Part shown: one piece after another, positions 1 through 6,613 of the stretch
Numbering within the stretch: the stretch's first letter is position 1
Layout: every line of letters begins with the position of its first letter
Assembly: GCA_028678965.1 (NCBI GenBank)
Contig: JAJRCM010000031.1
Location: forward strand, 1 to 10,988
DNA from: Methanomicrobiales archaeon
GTDB lineage: Archaea > Halobacteriota > Methanomicrobia > Methanomicrobiales > JACTUA01
Reading direction: 5' to 3'
Length of the DNA: 10,988 bases
The notes under the pieces: model-generated
What the model was told of the DNA's origin: nothing
Seen by the model: only the letters and a program-made list of their open reading frames with translations
Databases searched by the model: none
Translations under genes and position numbers: made by a program

Positions 1-167
1 CCCTGGAGTGTTTCCCGATGTTTCACTTCCTCACCGGCCAATTCGGCAAATATCTTCTTCAGGTTCGCGTCCTTGACCTTGTCGGCGATACCACGGTAAA
101 AGGTATACGCCTCGACCTCTCGGTTAATGGCGAGAGAGAGGATTTTGGTATAGGCTTCGATATCCAT
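1..167 (-). CDS. Rubrerythrin-like ferritin-family protein, N-terminal part (cut by window edge)
   Basis: The first 55 codons are visible; the rest lies beyond base 1. The protein begins MDIEAYTKIL and reads as the first two helices of a ferritin-like four-helix bundle. Glu17 and Glu19 lie in REVEAYTFY on helix 1, and an EEVKH motif (Glu46-His50) lies on helix 2. These Glu and Glu-x-x-His positions match the di-iron ligands of rubrerythrins, which reduce peroxide in the cytoplasm of anaerobes. A good AGGTGA ribosome binding site ends 5 bases before the ATG. Only 32 bases separate the gene from the fdhB stop, so it is probably the third gene of the fdh operon. Whether a C-terminal rubredoxin domain follows cannot be seen. 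A plain ferritin-like protein without rubredoxin is the main alternative. Confidence 0.8.
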   Translation of the reverse strand, partial: MDIEAYTKILSLAINREVEAYTFYRGIADKVKDANLKKIFAELAGEEVKHRETLQ

Positions 168-199
168 CTTGTTCACCTTTCTCCTGGAGTTCTCACCTG

Positions 200-1384
200 T
201 CAGTTCTTATAGGCCGATGGCCCCAGCTTGGGAGCAAAGGCAGCATCTCCTTCAACTCTGACCGCATGCGAGAAGAGGGCCATGGGAATGTCCATTGGGC
301 AGAGCTCCTCGCATTGACCGCAGTTCACGCAGCTATCGGAGATGTGGGCAAACCGGCGCAGGTGGAACATCTGGCCCGGTGGGACATCCCCGGCCTTGAC
401 CATGAGCGAATCTTTGGTGAGCGCTTCGGCAGCCGTGAAGCAGACAGGACAATTCTCGATGCATGAGTAGCACTTGATGCACCGGGAAGTCTCCTTCTGA
501 ATGGTTTCCCACAGGTTCTTCCCCAGGGAGGTGAAGTCCTTCTTTCTCCACTTGTCCCCTAGTTTGAACATCGCGTTTTCTGTCTTTCCCCGAATTTCGA
601 TGCCCTTCGGGTCGGGTGCCTGGGTGGCGATCGCTCCAGAGGCGACTGCCTTGGCGAGAAGTTCGGCTCCCTTCTCACTGCAGACTTCCACAAAGGTGGC
701 CTTCCCTGCCTTGTCACCGATGACACCCCAGTTCCCGCAGGCAAGATCTGCCGCACGGGGGATCTTGTACTTGCAGCGGCGGCAGTTGGACCTTCGGCCG
801 TAGCCCTGCTCCTCGAGTTCATCCATGGAGATACCCTTGTGGCCGTCTTTGTATTCGATGATGAACTGGCCTTTGTCAATCTCCTCCTTGTGGACTACAT
901 CGGGATCCACCCCGTACTTCTCACGGATCATGACGCGGGCGATATTCGGACTGACCGAACCACCGCAGTTGACTCCGATCATGAGGACGTTGTTGAGATT
1001 GATCTCGTTACGCTTGGCAATCTCATACAATCCCATGACGTCGCAGCCCTTCACGCTGATCCCGATTTTCTTGTTCTTTGCTCCATCGAGGTACTTCTTC
1101 ACCAGCTTCGAGAGGAGGAGGGTACCACAGTGGAGGGAACCTGCTGCTTCGGACATTTTCGCCGGGTCAGTGATCAGGAAGGGGACAGCATCATAGATGT
1201 CCTGCCCTTTTTTCACCGCCAAAACCGCATCAACCATCTTCTGTTCGAGGGCGAACTTCAGCAGTCCGGTCACTGCACCCCCGCACTCTGCTTTCTCTGC
1301 CAGTCCAGCATTAGTGGTCCAGGCATAGACCATGTCGCCCTTCTTGAAGGAAGGCTTGCTCCCGAATAAGGATATTCCCACCAT
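200..1384 (-). CDS. fdhB: F420-dependent formate dehydrogenase, beta subunit
   Basis: This 394-residue subunit passes electrons from FdhA to FAD and coenzyme F420 in the cytoplasmic formate dehydrogenase. The first 280 residues or so are an FrhB-type F420/flavin module. It has conserved cysteines at 34, 86, 114 and 140, the CRRC pair at 201/204, and Cys216 in a CGNWG motif. The C-terminal third holds two ferredoxin-type [4Fe-4S] motifs, Cys302/305/308/312 followed by CPVC, and Cys352/355/358/362. Length and domain order match known methanogen FdhB of about 400 residues. The ATG lies one base after the fdhA stop. It is preceded by a full GGAGGTGA (1391-1398) at 6 bases, which sits inside the end of fdhA, so the two genes are translationally coupled. 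The N-terminal module is homologous to FreB in this window, but the ferredoxin tail and the fdhA neighbour identify it as FdhB. Confidence 0.96.
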   Translation of the reverse strand: MVGISLFGSKPSFKKGDMVYAWTTNAGLAEKAECGGAVTGLLKFALEQKMVDAVLAVKKGQDIYDAVPFLITDPAKMSEAAGSLHCGTLLLSKLVKKYLDGAKNKKIGISVKGCDVMGLYEIAKRNEINLNNVLMIGVNCGGSVSPNIARVMIREKYGVDPDVVHKEEIDKGQFIIEYKDGHKGISMDELEEQGYGRRSNCRRCKYKIPRAADLACGNWGVIGDKAGKATFVEVCSEKGAELLAKAVASGAIATQAPDPKGIEIRGKTENAMFKLGDKWRKKDFTSLGKNLWETIQKETSRCIKCYSCIENCPVCFTAAEALTKDSLMVKAGDVPPGQMFHLRRFAHISDSCVNCGQCEELCPMDIPMALFSHAVRVEGDAAFAPKLGPSAYKN

Positions 1385-1385
1385 C

Positions 1386-3449
1386 TCACTTCACCTCCGG
1401 CAGCTTCTCGAGTCTTACAGCACAGGCCTTGTACTCCGGAATAGCAGCAACCGGGTCGAGCGCGTTGTTAGTGAGTATGTTAGCAGCACATTCCACATAG
1501 TGGAACGGTATGAAGACAACCCCTTTCTTGATGCCATTTGTTACCCGTGCACCGATCTCGATCTGGCCGCGACGGGTTATTGCTCGGACCTTTTCCTTGT
1601 CCTTGATGCCCAGCGCTTTTGCATCCTCCGGGTTGATCTCGACCCATCCCGTTGGCTCTTCGCGCTCAAGGCTCTTGGAGCGTCGGGTCATTGTACCGGT
1701 GTGCCACTGCCAGATACAGCGCCCGGTGGTCAAGATGAGCGGGTAGTCCTTGTCAGGCACTTCTGCCGGGTACTTGAACTCAATCGGTGTGAAGATGCCA
1801 AGCCCGTCCGGGTGGGTAAACTTCTCCTTGTGCAGGATTGGAGTTCCCGGGTGTTCAGCGGTCGGGCAGGGCCAGTGGAGCGCTTCTGGTTTTTCCAGCC
1901 GTGCATAGGTCATTCCGCCATAGGAAGGAGTTACCTTTGATATTTCGACAAAGATCTCCTCAGCGCTCTTATAGGGGAACTGCTTTTCGTATCCCATGTG
2001 CTTGGCAAGCTCGCAGAAAATCTGCCAGTCTGCCTTTGCCTCGCCAGGTGGGTCCTGCGCCTTCCTCCACCTCTGGACACGGCGTTCGGTGGAGGTCTGG
2101 GTACCGTCTTTCTCGGCAAAGCATGCAGCCGGTAACACAACGTTTGCAAACTGTGCCGTTTCGGTCAGGAAAATGTCCTGCACGACCATGAATTCGACGT
2201 TTCTCATTCCTTTTTCAACGTGGTGGAGGTCCGGGTCTGAGAGCATCGGGTTCTCGCCCATGATATAGACGCACTTGACGGTCCCGGGCTGGTCAGCGAG
2301 CGTGTTGATCAGCTTGGTAACGGTCAGCCCGACTTTGCCCTCGGCAATGTCGCAGCCCCATGCGGTTTCCATCTTCTTCTTCATGTCGGGAACAATAACC
2401 GACTGGTACCCGGAGTACACGTTTGCGAGGGCTCCCATGTCGCAGGCGCCCTGCACGTTGTTCTGGCCACGCAGCGCACAGATGCCGGTGCCGGGTCTCC
2501 CGAGGTTACCGGTTAACATCTGGATGTTTGCCACCGATTTAACGTTATCTACCCCGGTTGTATGCTGGGTGATGCCCATCGAATAGAGGATGGTGGAGCT
2601 GCCGGAAGTTCCAAACCACTCTGCTGCAGTGGCGAGGTCCTTTGCGGGGATGCCGCTGATCTTTGAGACGTTCTCAAGGCTGTAGGTGTCTTTCATCACG
2701 ATTTCTTTGACCTTCTCGAAGTCTTTCGTCCGTTTTGCGATGAATTCCTTGTTCTCCCAGCCATTTTTGAGAATTTGCTGCATCATGCAGTTGAGTATTG
2801 CTACATCGGTGCCAGAGTAGAATGGCATGTACAGGTCTGCCTGCTTTCCTGTGGGAGTGAGCCGTGGATCGGCATAGATGAGCTTCGCACCCTTCTTCTT
2901 CGCCTGCATCACACGGCGTCCGATCAACGGGTGCTGTTCGAATGTGTTACTGCCGAGGATAAAGATACACTTTGCTTCGGCAATGTCCGCGATTGATTGG
3001 GTCATCGCACCGGACCCGAAAGCCCCGGCAAGTCCCACGACCGTCGATGCATGGCAGAGACGAGCGCAATGATCGATATTGGGGCTCTTTAAGACAGCGC
3101 GGGCGAACTTTTGCATCAGGTAGTTCTCCTCGTTGGAAACACGTGCGGAGGCAAGGCATGCTATCTGATCGCCTTTGTAGGACTTGAACTTGGAAGCGAT
3201 CAGCTTATATGCCTCATCCCAGCTCGCCTCGACAAACTTGCCGTCTTTTTTAATCAACGGCTTCGTCAGCCGGTCTGGGCTGTTGATGAATTCGTGGGCG
3301 TAGTTTCCTTTCGGACACAACTTACCGTCATTTACGGGTGATCGCTGGTAGGGAGCAACTCCGCTTACCTTACCATCCTTCACCACGAGGTTAAATGAAC
3401 AACCAGTTCCGCAGTACGGGCAGGTTGTCTGTACATATTTCACATCCAT
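1386..3449 (-). CDS. fdhA: F420-dependent formate dehydrogenase, catalytic alpha subunit (molybdopterin enzyme)
   Basis: FdhA oxidises formate to CO2 at a Mo or W bis-pterin guanine dinucleotide site and hands electrons to FdhB. From the ATG at 3449 it has 687 residues, the usual size. The N-terminal [4Fe-4S] ligands are Cys10/13/17 (CPYCGTGC) and Cys45 (LCPKG). The catalytic residue is Cys132 in HCARLCHAST, followed by His133. This is the position held by selenocysteine in E. coli FdhF, so the enzyme is the cysteine form and has no in-frame TGA. The C-terminal dinucleotide-binding domain begins near YPLILTTGRC. An in-frame ATG at 3461 would add MRFN. The 3449 ATG is preferred because GAGGTT (3454-3459) sits 5 bases before it, MDVKYV matches methanogen FdhA N termini, and the upstream ATG has no binding site. 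A weak TATA-like GATATAA lies at 3471-3477. Confidence 0.96.
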   Translation of the reverse strand: MDVKYVQTTCPYCGTGCSFNLVVKDGKVSGVAPYQRSPVNDGKLCPKGNYAHEFINSPDRLTKPLIKKDGKFVEASWDEAYKLIASKFKSYKGDQIACLASARVSNEENYLMQKFARAVLKSPNIDHCARLCHASTVVGLAGAFGSGAMTQSIADIAEAKCIFILGSNTFEQHPLIGRRVMQAKKKGAKLIYADPRLTPTGKQADLYMPFYSGTDVAILNCMMQQILKNGWENKEFIAKRTKDFEKVKEIVMKDTYSLENVSKISGIPAKDLATAAEWFGTSGSSTILYSMGITQHTTGVDNVKSVANIQMLTGNLGRPGTGICALRGQNNVQGACDMGALANVYSGYQSVIVPDMKKKMETAWGCDIAEGKVGLTVTKLINTLADQPGTVKCVYIMGENPMLSDPDLHHVEKGMRNVEFMVVQDIFLTETAQFANVVLPAACFAEKDGTQTSTERRVQRWRKAQDPPGEAKADWQIFCELAKHMGYEKQFPYKSAEEIFVEISKVTPSYGGMTYARLEKPEALHWPCPTAEHPGTPILHKEKFTHPDGLGIFTPIEFKYPAEVPDKDYPLILTTGRCIWQWHTGTMTRRSKSLEREEPTGWVEINPEDAKALGIKDKEKVRAITRRGQIEIGARVTNGIKKGVVFIPFHYVECAANILTNNALDPVAAIPEYKACAVRLEKLPEVK
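1391..1398 (-). promoter_or_regulatory. Ribosome binding site of fdhB
   Basis: On the minus strand this reads GGAGGTGA, a perfect complement to the 3' end of archaeal 16S rRNA. It lies 6 bases before the fdhB ATG, inside the last codons of fdhA. It fixes the fdhB start and points to translational coupling. Confidence 0.85.
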
Positions 3450-3470
3450 ATTGAACCTCATATAACGGGC

Positions 3471-3729
3471 TTATATCTCAATGATAGCATTGAGTGCTCT
3501 TGCATCTCCAAGTCTCCTGATTTGCAAGAGACTTAAGGGCAGCGAATCGAACCTCTTGATCAGTGTCCCGTAAGGCTGCAATAAGGCAATCAACGCATCG
3601 TTTATCGCCAATCGTACCGAGGGCTTCTGTCGCGACATAGCGTATCTACTTGTTCTCGTCACTTAATACATGACTGAGCTATTCGACAGCGGGATGTTCC
3701 ATTTGTGAATGAACCTCTTTGAGGAGCCA
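3471..3729 (-). pseudogene. Decayed HEAT-repeat (PBS-lyase-like) protein, C-terminal remnant
   Basis: On the minus strand one frame reads, in pieces, WLLKEVHSQMEHPAVE, stop, LSHVLSDENK, stop, IRYVATEALGTIGDKRCVD, then CLIAALRDTDQEVRFAALKS. The repeating pattern of an Arg-rich helix, an Ala/Leu helix and the turn LGTIGDKR is typical of short HEAT repeats of the PBS-lyase type. Near 3520 the match moves to another frame and continues IRRLGDARALNAIIEI to a TAA at 3471-3473. The frame is broken by two TAG codons (3679-3681 and 3646-3648), each where glutamine or a similar residue would fit, and by the frameshift. HEAT proteins act as scaffolds, so no specific function can be given. Upstream of 3729 the repeat pattern fades. 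The remnant ends about 20 bases before the fdhA start, so the fdhA promoter must overlap it. Confidence 0.7.
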
Positions 3730-4086
3730 CCCCTTATCAACGGGTGGTCATTTTCGGATCTCGTGGAACCTCCCCCTTCCATCAATACGACGACCTCCGC
3801 ACCCTTATTGGGCCACGACAAGACTCTCTGTATAGGATTACATAAGATTTGCGATCCACCATGGCCTTGTATCAATCCAATCTACATTAATACTCTGCCG
3901 ATGTTTATCAATACTGATTAACGAATGGTTATGCGGTGTCCATGAAATAGTCGTCGACGTGAGGGCACTCCTGATCTCACCTCATTAATACGTTTGAAAT
4001 GTGAGAACGTACCACTGGGAAGAAGAATGAGGGTAAACAACGGGACACTATTGCCCGATTGACTCTCAAATACTTGGTTGACAACA
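3730..4086. other. Non-coding or decayed stretch
   Basis: No intact frame longer than about 70 codons is supported on either strand. The part next to 3729 may be the older, unreadable beginning of the HEAT-repeat pseudogene. Apart from a 9-base direct repeat (CATTAATAC at 3885-3893 and 3983-3991) and a minus-strand GAGGTGAGATC near 3972-3982 with no convincing frame after it, I see no structured element. Confidence 0.5.
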
Positions 4087-4251
4087 ATGTGGACTCAGAC
4101 CGAGAAACCGATGAACGAGCTGGTCAATCCGCTGTCTTTTCATCTGGAGATCCTCTACGACCTTCCGGATTGGCTTCCCGTTGAGGAATTGGTTGATGAT
4201 GCTGACGATATTCCTGCTGGATCACGTACTCACTGGATAGTCTTGTTCTGA
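4087..4251 (+). CDS. Unrecognised short frame, possibly a gene fragment
   Basis: A 54-codon plus-strand frame starts MWTQTEKPMNELVNPL and ends IPAGSRTHWIVLF before TGA. The middle, HLEILYDLPDWLPVEELVDD, is acidic and hydrophobic in a way that looks like real protein rather than chance translation. I do not recognise the family. There is no convincing ribosome binding site before 4087; a second ATG (4111-4113) has none either. The same frame is closed by TGA at 4060-4062, with MRVNNGTLLPD before that stop. This could be the C-terminal piece of a broken gene. The surrounding 800 bases are otherwise decayed, which favours a remnant over a working small gene. Confidence 0.3.
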   Translation: MWTQTEKPMNELVNPLSFHLEILYDLPDWLPVEELVDDADDIPAGSRTHWIVLF

Positions 4252-4294
4252 TGTTAGATTATTTTGGGATACGATAACTTGGATTTTCCCTTGC

Positions 4295-4301
4295 AAAAAA
4301 A
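4295..4301 (-). terminator. Poly-T terminator of ilvC
   Basis: On the minus strand a run of seven T begins two bases after the ilvC TAA. T-runs without a strong hairpin are the usual intrinsic terminators in archaea. Confidence 0.6.
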
Positions 4302-4303
4302 GG

Positions 4304-5308
4304 TTATTTTTTAAACTGGGGCATCAGCGCACGGAGATCTCGTCCCACATGCTCGATCAGGTGGTCCTCATCCGCCCTAGTGAGCGCAGTAAAGACCGGG
4401 CGGTTCACCTGGTTCTCGAGGATCCACTCCCGGGCAAACTCTCCATTCTGGATCTCATCGAGTATCTCCCTCATGACCTCATACACCTCGGGTCCAATTA
4501 CCCGGGGGCCCCTGGTGAGATCACCATACTGGGCAGTATTGCTGATAGCGGCCCGCATCTTGGTAAAGCCACCCTCATAGATGAGATCGACAATCAGTTT
4601 GAGTTCGTGCAATATCTCGAGATATGCCATCTCAGGCGCATATCCCGCATCCACCAGGGTCTCAAATCCGGCTTTGATGAGAGAGGTGACACCACCGCAG
4701 AGCACTGTCTGTTCCCCGAAGAGATCGGTCTCTGTCTCCTCAGCAAAGGTGGTCTCCAGCACCACTGCCCGGGTGGCTCCGATTGCTTTGGCATAGCCAA
4801 GGGCCAATGCTTTTGCCTTTCCGGAGATGTCTTGGTGGATGGCGATGAGGGCAGGCACTCCCTTCCCATCTTCATACATCCGCCGGACCATACTCCCCGG
4901 TCCCTTGGGCGCGATCATGATCACATCCACATGGGGTGGTGGTACAATCTGCCCGAAGTGGATATTGAAGCCGTGGGAGAATGAGAGGCACGTCCCGTCG
5001 CGAAGATAGGGGTGGATCTCAGCGCGATAGACCGCCGCCTGCTGTTCATCAGGCAGCAATATCTGTACGATATCCGCCCTCTTTACAGCCTCTGCCACGG
5101 TGAAGACCTGGAATCCCTCCTCACTTGCTCTCTGCCAGCTCTTCCCTGGTCGAACGCCGATAATGACCGAGAGGCCGCTGTCCTTCAGGTTCAGGGACTG
5201 GCCTCTTCCCTGTGAACCGTATCCGATAACTGCAATTGTTTTGCCCCGAAAAACGCCCAGATCGGCGTCTTCTTCAAAGTACCGTTCCATCTCGCAGTAC
5301 ATACGCAT
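4304..5308 (-). CDS. ilvC: Ketol-acid reductoisomerase (class I)
   Basis: This cytoplasmic enzyme rearranges and reduces acetolactate or acetohydroxybutyrate to dihydroxy acids for valine, leucine and isoleucine. The 334 residues match class I length. Visible motifs: Rossmann GYGSQG at 29-34; cofactor loop VRPGKS at 52-57, laid out like the NADPH-preferring Lactococcus lactis loop; His112 in SHGFNIHFG; Lys135 in APKGPG; metal ligands in DLFGEQ (Asp195, Glu199) and EILHEL (Glu231, Glu235); and ISNTAQYGD near the C terminus. The usual GYGSQGHAQ is changed to GYGSQGRGQ. No ilvB, ilvN or leu gene is adjacent. Start choice is open among ATGs at 5308, 5302 and 5290; none has a clear binding site. 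A TATA-like element 20-30 bases upstream of 5308 suggests a leaderless message starting there. Confidence 0.95.
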   Translation of the reverse strand: MRMYCEMERYFEEDADLGVFRGKTIAVIGYGSQGRGQSLNLKDSGLSVIIGVRPGKSWQRASEEGFQVFTVAEAVKRADIVQILLPDEQQAAVYRAEIHPYLRDGTCLSFSHGFNIHFGQIVPPPHVDVIMIAPKGPGSMVRRMYEDGKGVPALIAIHQDISGKAKALALGYAKAIGATRAVVLETTFAEETETDLFGEQTVLCGGVTSLIKAGFETLVDAGYAPEMAYLEILHELKLIVDLIYEGGFTKMRAAISNTAQYGDLTRGPRVIGPEVYEVMREILDEIQNGEFAREWILENQVNRPVFTALTRADEDHLIEHVGRDLRALMPQFKK

Positions 5309-5328
5309 TTGTTATCAGCAACAGAGAA

Positions 5329-5337
5329 CATAAATAT
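5329..5337 (-). promoter_or_regulatory. Probable TATA box of ilvC
   Basis: On the minus strand the bases read ATATTTATG, centred about 26 bases before the first ilvC ATG. Archaeal transcription starts roughly that far downstream of the box, so the transcript would begin at or next to the ATG at 5308. It lies directly beside the opposite-facing box of mptA. Confidence 0.45.
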
Positions 5338-5344
5338 TATATAA
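5338..5344 (+). promoter_or_regulatory. Probable TATA box of mptA
   Basis: TATATAA, the clearest TATA-type element in the 78-base gap between ilvC and mptA. It predicts a transcription start near 5366, leaving a leader of about 20 bases with the GTGAT ribosome binding site (5377-5381), which is 5 bases before the ATG. Confidence 0.55.
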
Positions 5345-5386
5345 CACACCACTGAGGATCATCAACCCATTTTTCCGTGATGACCA

Positions 5387-6367
5387 ATGGTTAATGAAAA
5401 GACAGAGACTTCCCGGGCCATATCCAGTCAGGACCTGCCCGACGTCCAGGCGACCTGCCCCTCTATCCGCATCAATTTGACCAGAGTTGGTGTGAAGAAT
5501 GTCAAGAAACTCATTGAGGTGGCACGACAAGGAAAGAGGCCAGTCATTTTCATATCAAACTTTTATGTCTTCGTAGATCTCCCCAAGAGCCTGAAAGGAG
5601 CGAACCTCTCCCGCAATTTCGAGGTGATTGACGAAGTCCTGCAGGAAGCTATCGAAGGACAGGTGCAGGAAGTGGAGAAATTGTGCAGCCAGGTTGCCCG
5701 GAAACTCCTCGACCATCATGAATATGCGGACCGGACCGAGGTTCTCATGAATAGCCAGTTCATGGTCAAAAGGGAGACCCCGGTCAGCCGTACCAGCTGC
5801 CATGAGGTAGTTAATGTCCACGCGCGAGCGGTAGCCGTCAGAAACAACACCAACCCGTATGTCCGGAAGAGCATTGGCGCGGAGGTGACGGGGATGACTG
5901 CCTGTCCCTGTGCTCAGAATATCATGAAAGATCATGCCATCGGCGTGCTCCGTGGGCTGGGGGTGGAGGACTCAAAGATCGAACGGTTCCTGAATGATGT
6001 TCCCATGGCCAGCCACAACCAGCGGGGACGCGGGTTCCTGTGCATCGAAACTGATGATATAGACCACGTCAGCCTGGAGAGGATTATCAAGATCCTGAAG
6101 AATTCCATGAGCGCCCGCATCTATGAGCTGCTCAAGCGGGGAGATGAGAGCTTCGTGGTGCTGGAAGCGCACAAGAACCCGCGGTTCGTAGAGGATTGTG
6201 TGCGGGAGATAGCAAAAATGGTGGTCCAGGAGTTCAGTTACCTTCCTGGTGATGCAATTATAACTATCAAACAGACAAATGAGGAAAGTATCCACCAGCA
6301 TGATGCGTATGCCGAACGGAAAGCCACGCTCGCTGAATTGAGGAGTGAACTGAAAGGCGAACTTTAA
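5387..6367 (+). CDS. mptA: GTP cyclohydrolase MptA (GCYH-IB/FolE2 family)
   Basis: MptA opens the GTP ring to give 7,8-dihydroneopterin 2',3'-cyclic phosphate, the first step of tetrahydromethanopterin synthesis. It is an Fe(II) enzyme of the COG1469 type, distinct from bacterial FolE. The 326 residues show the family's key stretches: DVQATCPSIRINLTRVGV near 19-36; VFVDLPKSLKGANLSRNFE near 61-79; GMTACPCAQN with Cys173/Cys175, one a metal ligand; SHNQRGRG with His210; and a C-terminal VLEAHKNPRFVED containing Glu260. The ATG at 5387 is preceded at 5 bases by GTGAT. It faces away from ilvC and ends in TAA, followed by several T-runs, so it appears to be a single-gene transcript. Archaeal context makes MptA more likely than bacterial FolE2. 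Confidence 0.94.
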   Translation: MVNEKTETSRAISSQDLPDVQATCPSIRINLTRVGVKNVKKLIEVARQGKRPVIFISNFYVFVDLPKSLKGANLSRNFEVIDEVLQEAIEGQVQEVEKLCSQVARKLLDHHEYADRTEVLMNSQFMVKRETPVSRTSCHEVVNVHARAVAVRNNTNPYVRKSIGAEVTGMTACPCAQNIMKDHAIGVLRGLGVEDSKIERFLNDVPMASHNQRGRGFLCIETDDIDHVSLERIIKILKNSMSARIYELLKRGDESFVVLEAHKNPRFVEDCVREIAKMVVQEFSYLPGDAIITIKQTNEESIHQHDAYAERKATLAELRSELKGEL

Positions 6368-6424
6368 AAACTGCTCTTTTTAACTTCCACAATACAATCG
6401 ACATCCATGACCAAAAAAATCCAA

Positions 6425-6447
6425 TTTTTAGCCATTTTTTATTTTTT
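6425..6447 (+). terminator. T-rich terminator after mptA
   Basis: Three T-runs of 5, 6 and 6 bases lie within 23 bases, about 60 bases after the mptA stop, and a shorter run sits at 6377-6381. Repeated T-runs are the usual archaeal termination signal and separate mptA from the fre operon. Confidence 0.6.
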
Positions 6448-6513
6448 GAGTTACAATGCGAATTTCTCTAATGCTCGATAGATCTCAAAAAGACACATAT
6501 ACTCTGGGTGGAA

Positions 6514-6526
6514 GTTATTAAATAAC
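6514..6526 (+). promoter_or_regulatory. Palindromic AT-rich element, probable fre operon TATA region
   Basis: GTTATTAAATAAC is a perfect 6-base inverted repeat around one central base, and its core TATTAAATA resembles an archaeal TATA box. It predicts a transcript start near 6545. An alternative weaker box, CATATAC, lies at 6496-6502. The symmetry could also mark an operator. Confidence 0.4.
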
Positions 6527-6540
6527 GTACTTTGGGTACG
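6526..6540. repeat. Inverted repeat downstream of the fre TATA region
   Basis: CGTAC, five bases, GTACG: a perfect 5-base inverted repeat that shares its first base with the preceding palindrome. Its position between TATA box and predicted start suits a repressor or activator site. No regulator is known from the window. Confidence 0.35.
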
Positions 6541-6546
6541 TGGCAA

Positions 6547-6564
6547 ATTGCACCCCCGTGCAAT
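6547..6564. repeat. Perfect hairpin-forming inverted repeat in the freA leader
   Basis: ATTGCAC, CCCC, GTGCAAT: a perfect 7-base stem with a 4-base loop. It lies at the predicted 5' end of the fre transcript and about 50 bases before the proposed freA start. It could be an operator in DNA or a 5' hairpin in RNA. Confidence 0.5.
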
Positions 6565-6601
6565 GTATCTGTATAGCGATATGAACAATCCAATGAGAAA
6601 C

Positions 6602-6609
6602 GAGGCGAT
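6602..6609 (+). promoter_or_regulatory. Ribosome binding site that supports the freA TTG start
   Basis: GAGGCGAT differs from the ideal GAGGTGAT by one base and ends 4 bases before TTG at 6614. None of the in-frame ATGs upstream (6563, 6581, 6593) has such a site. Confidence 0.6.
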
Positions 6610-6613
6610 TCAA

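Noticed and set aside
839..1369. Plus-strand frame opposite fdhB
   Set aside because: Antisense shadow of fdhB with no ribosome binding site or family-like sequence.
3039..3065. Selenocysteine in FdhA
   Set aside because: The codon at the catalytic position is TGC (Cys132), not TGA, and the whole frame is open.
3646..3681. In-frame TAG codons in the HEAT remnant read as pyrrolysine
   Set aside because: No intact gene here ends in TAG, which fits a recoded amber, but the sample is only eight genes. The same remnant also has a frameshift, and pyrrolysine use is not expected in Methanomicrobiales. Pseudogene decay is simpler.
3885..3991. 9-base direct repeat CATTAATAC as insertion footprint
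   Set aside because: Too short and AT-rich to carry weight. No inverted ends or transposase remnant lie between the copies.
6548..6613. freA start at 6548 (TTG) or ATG 6563
   Set aside because: These starts lie in the leader inverted repeat and add residues unlike FrhA N termini; 6614 has the only good ribosome binding site.
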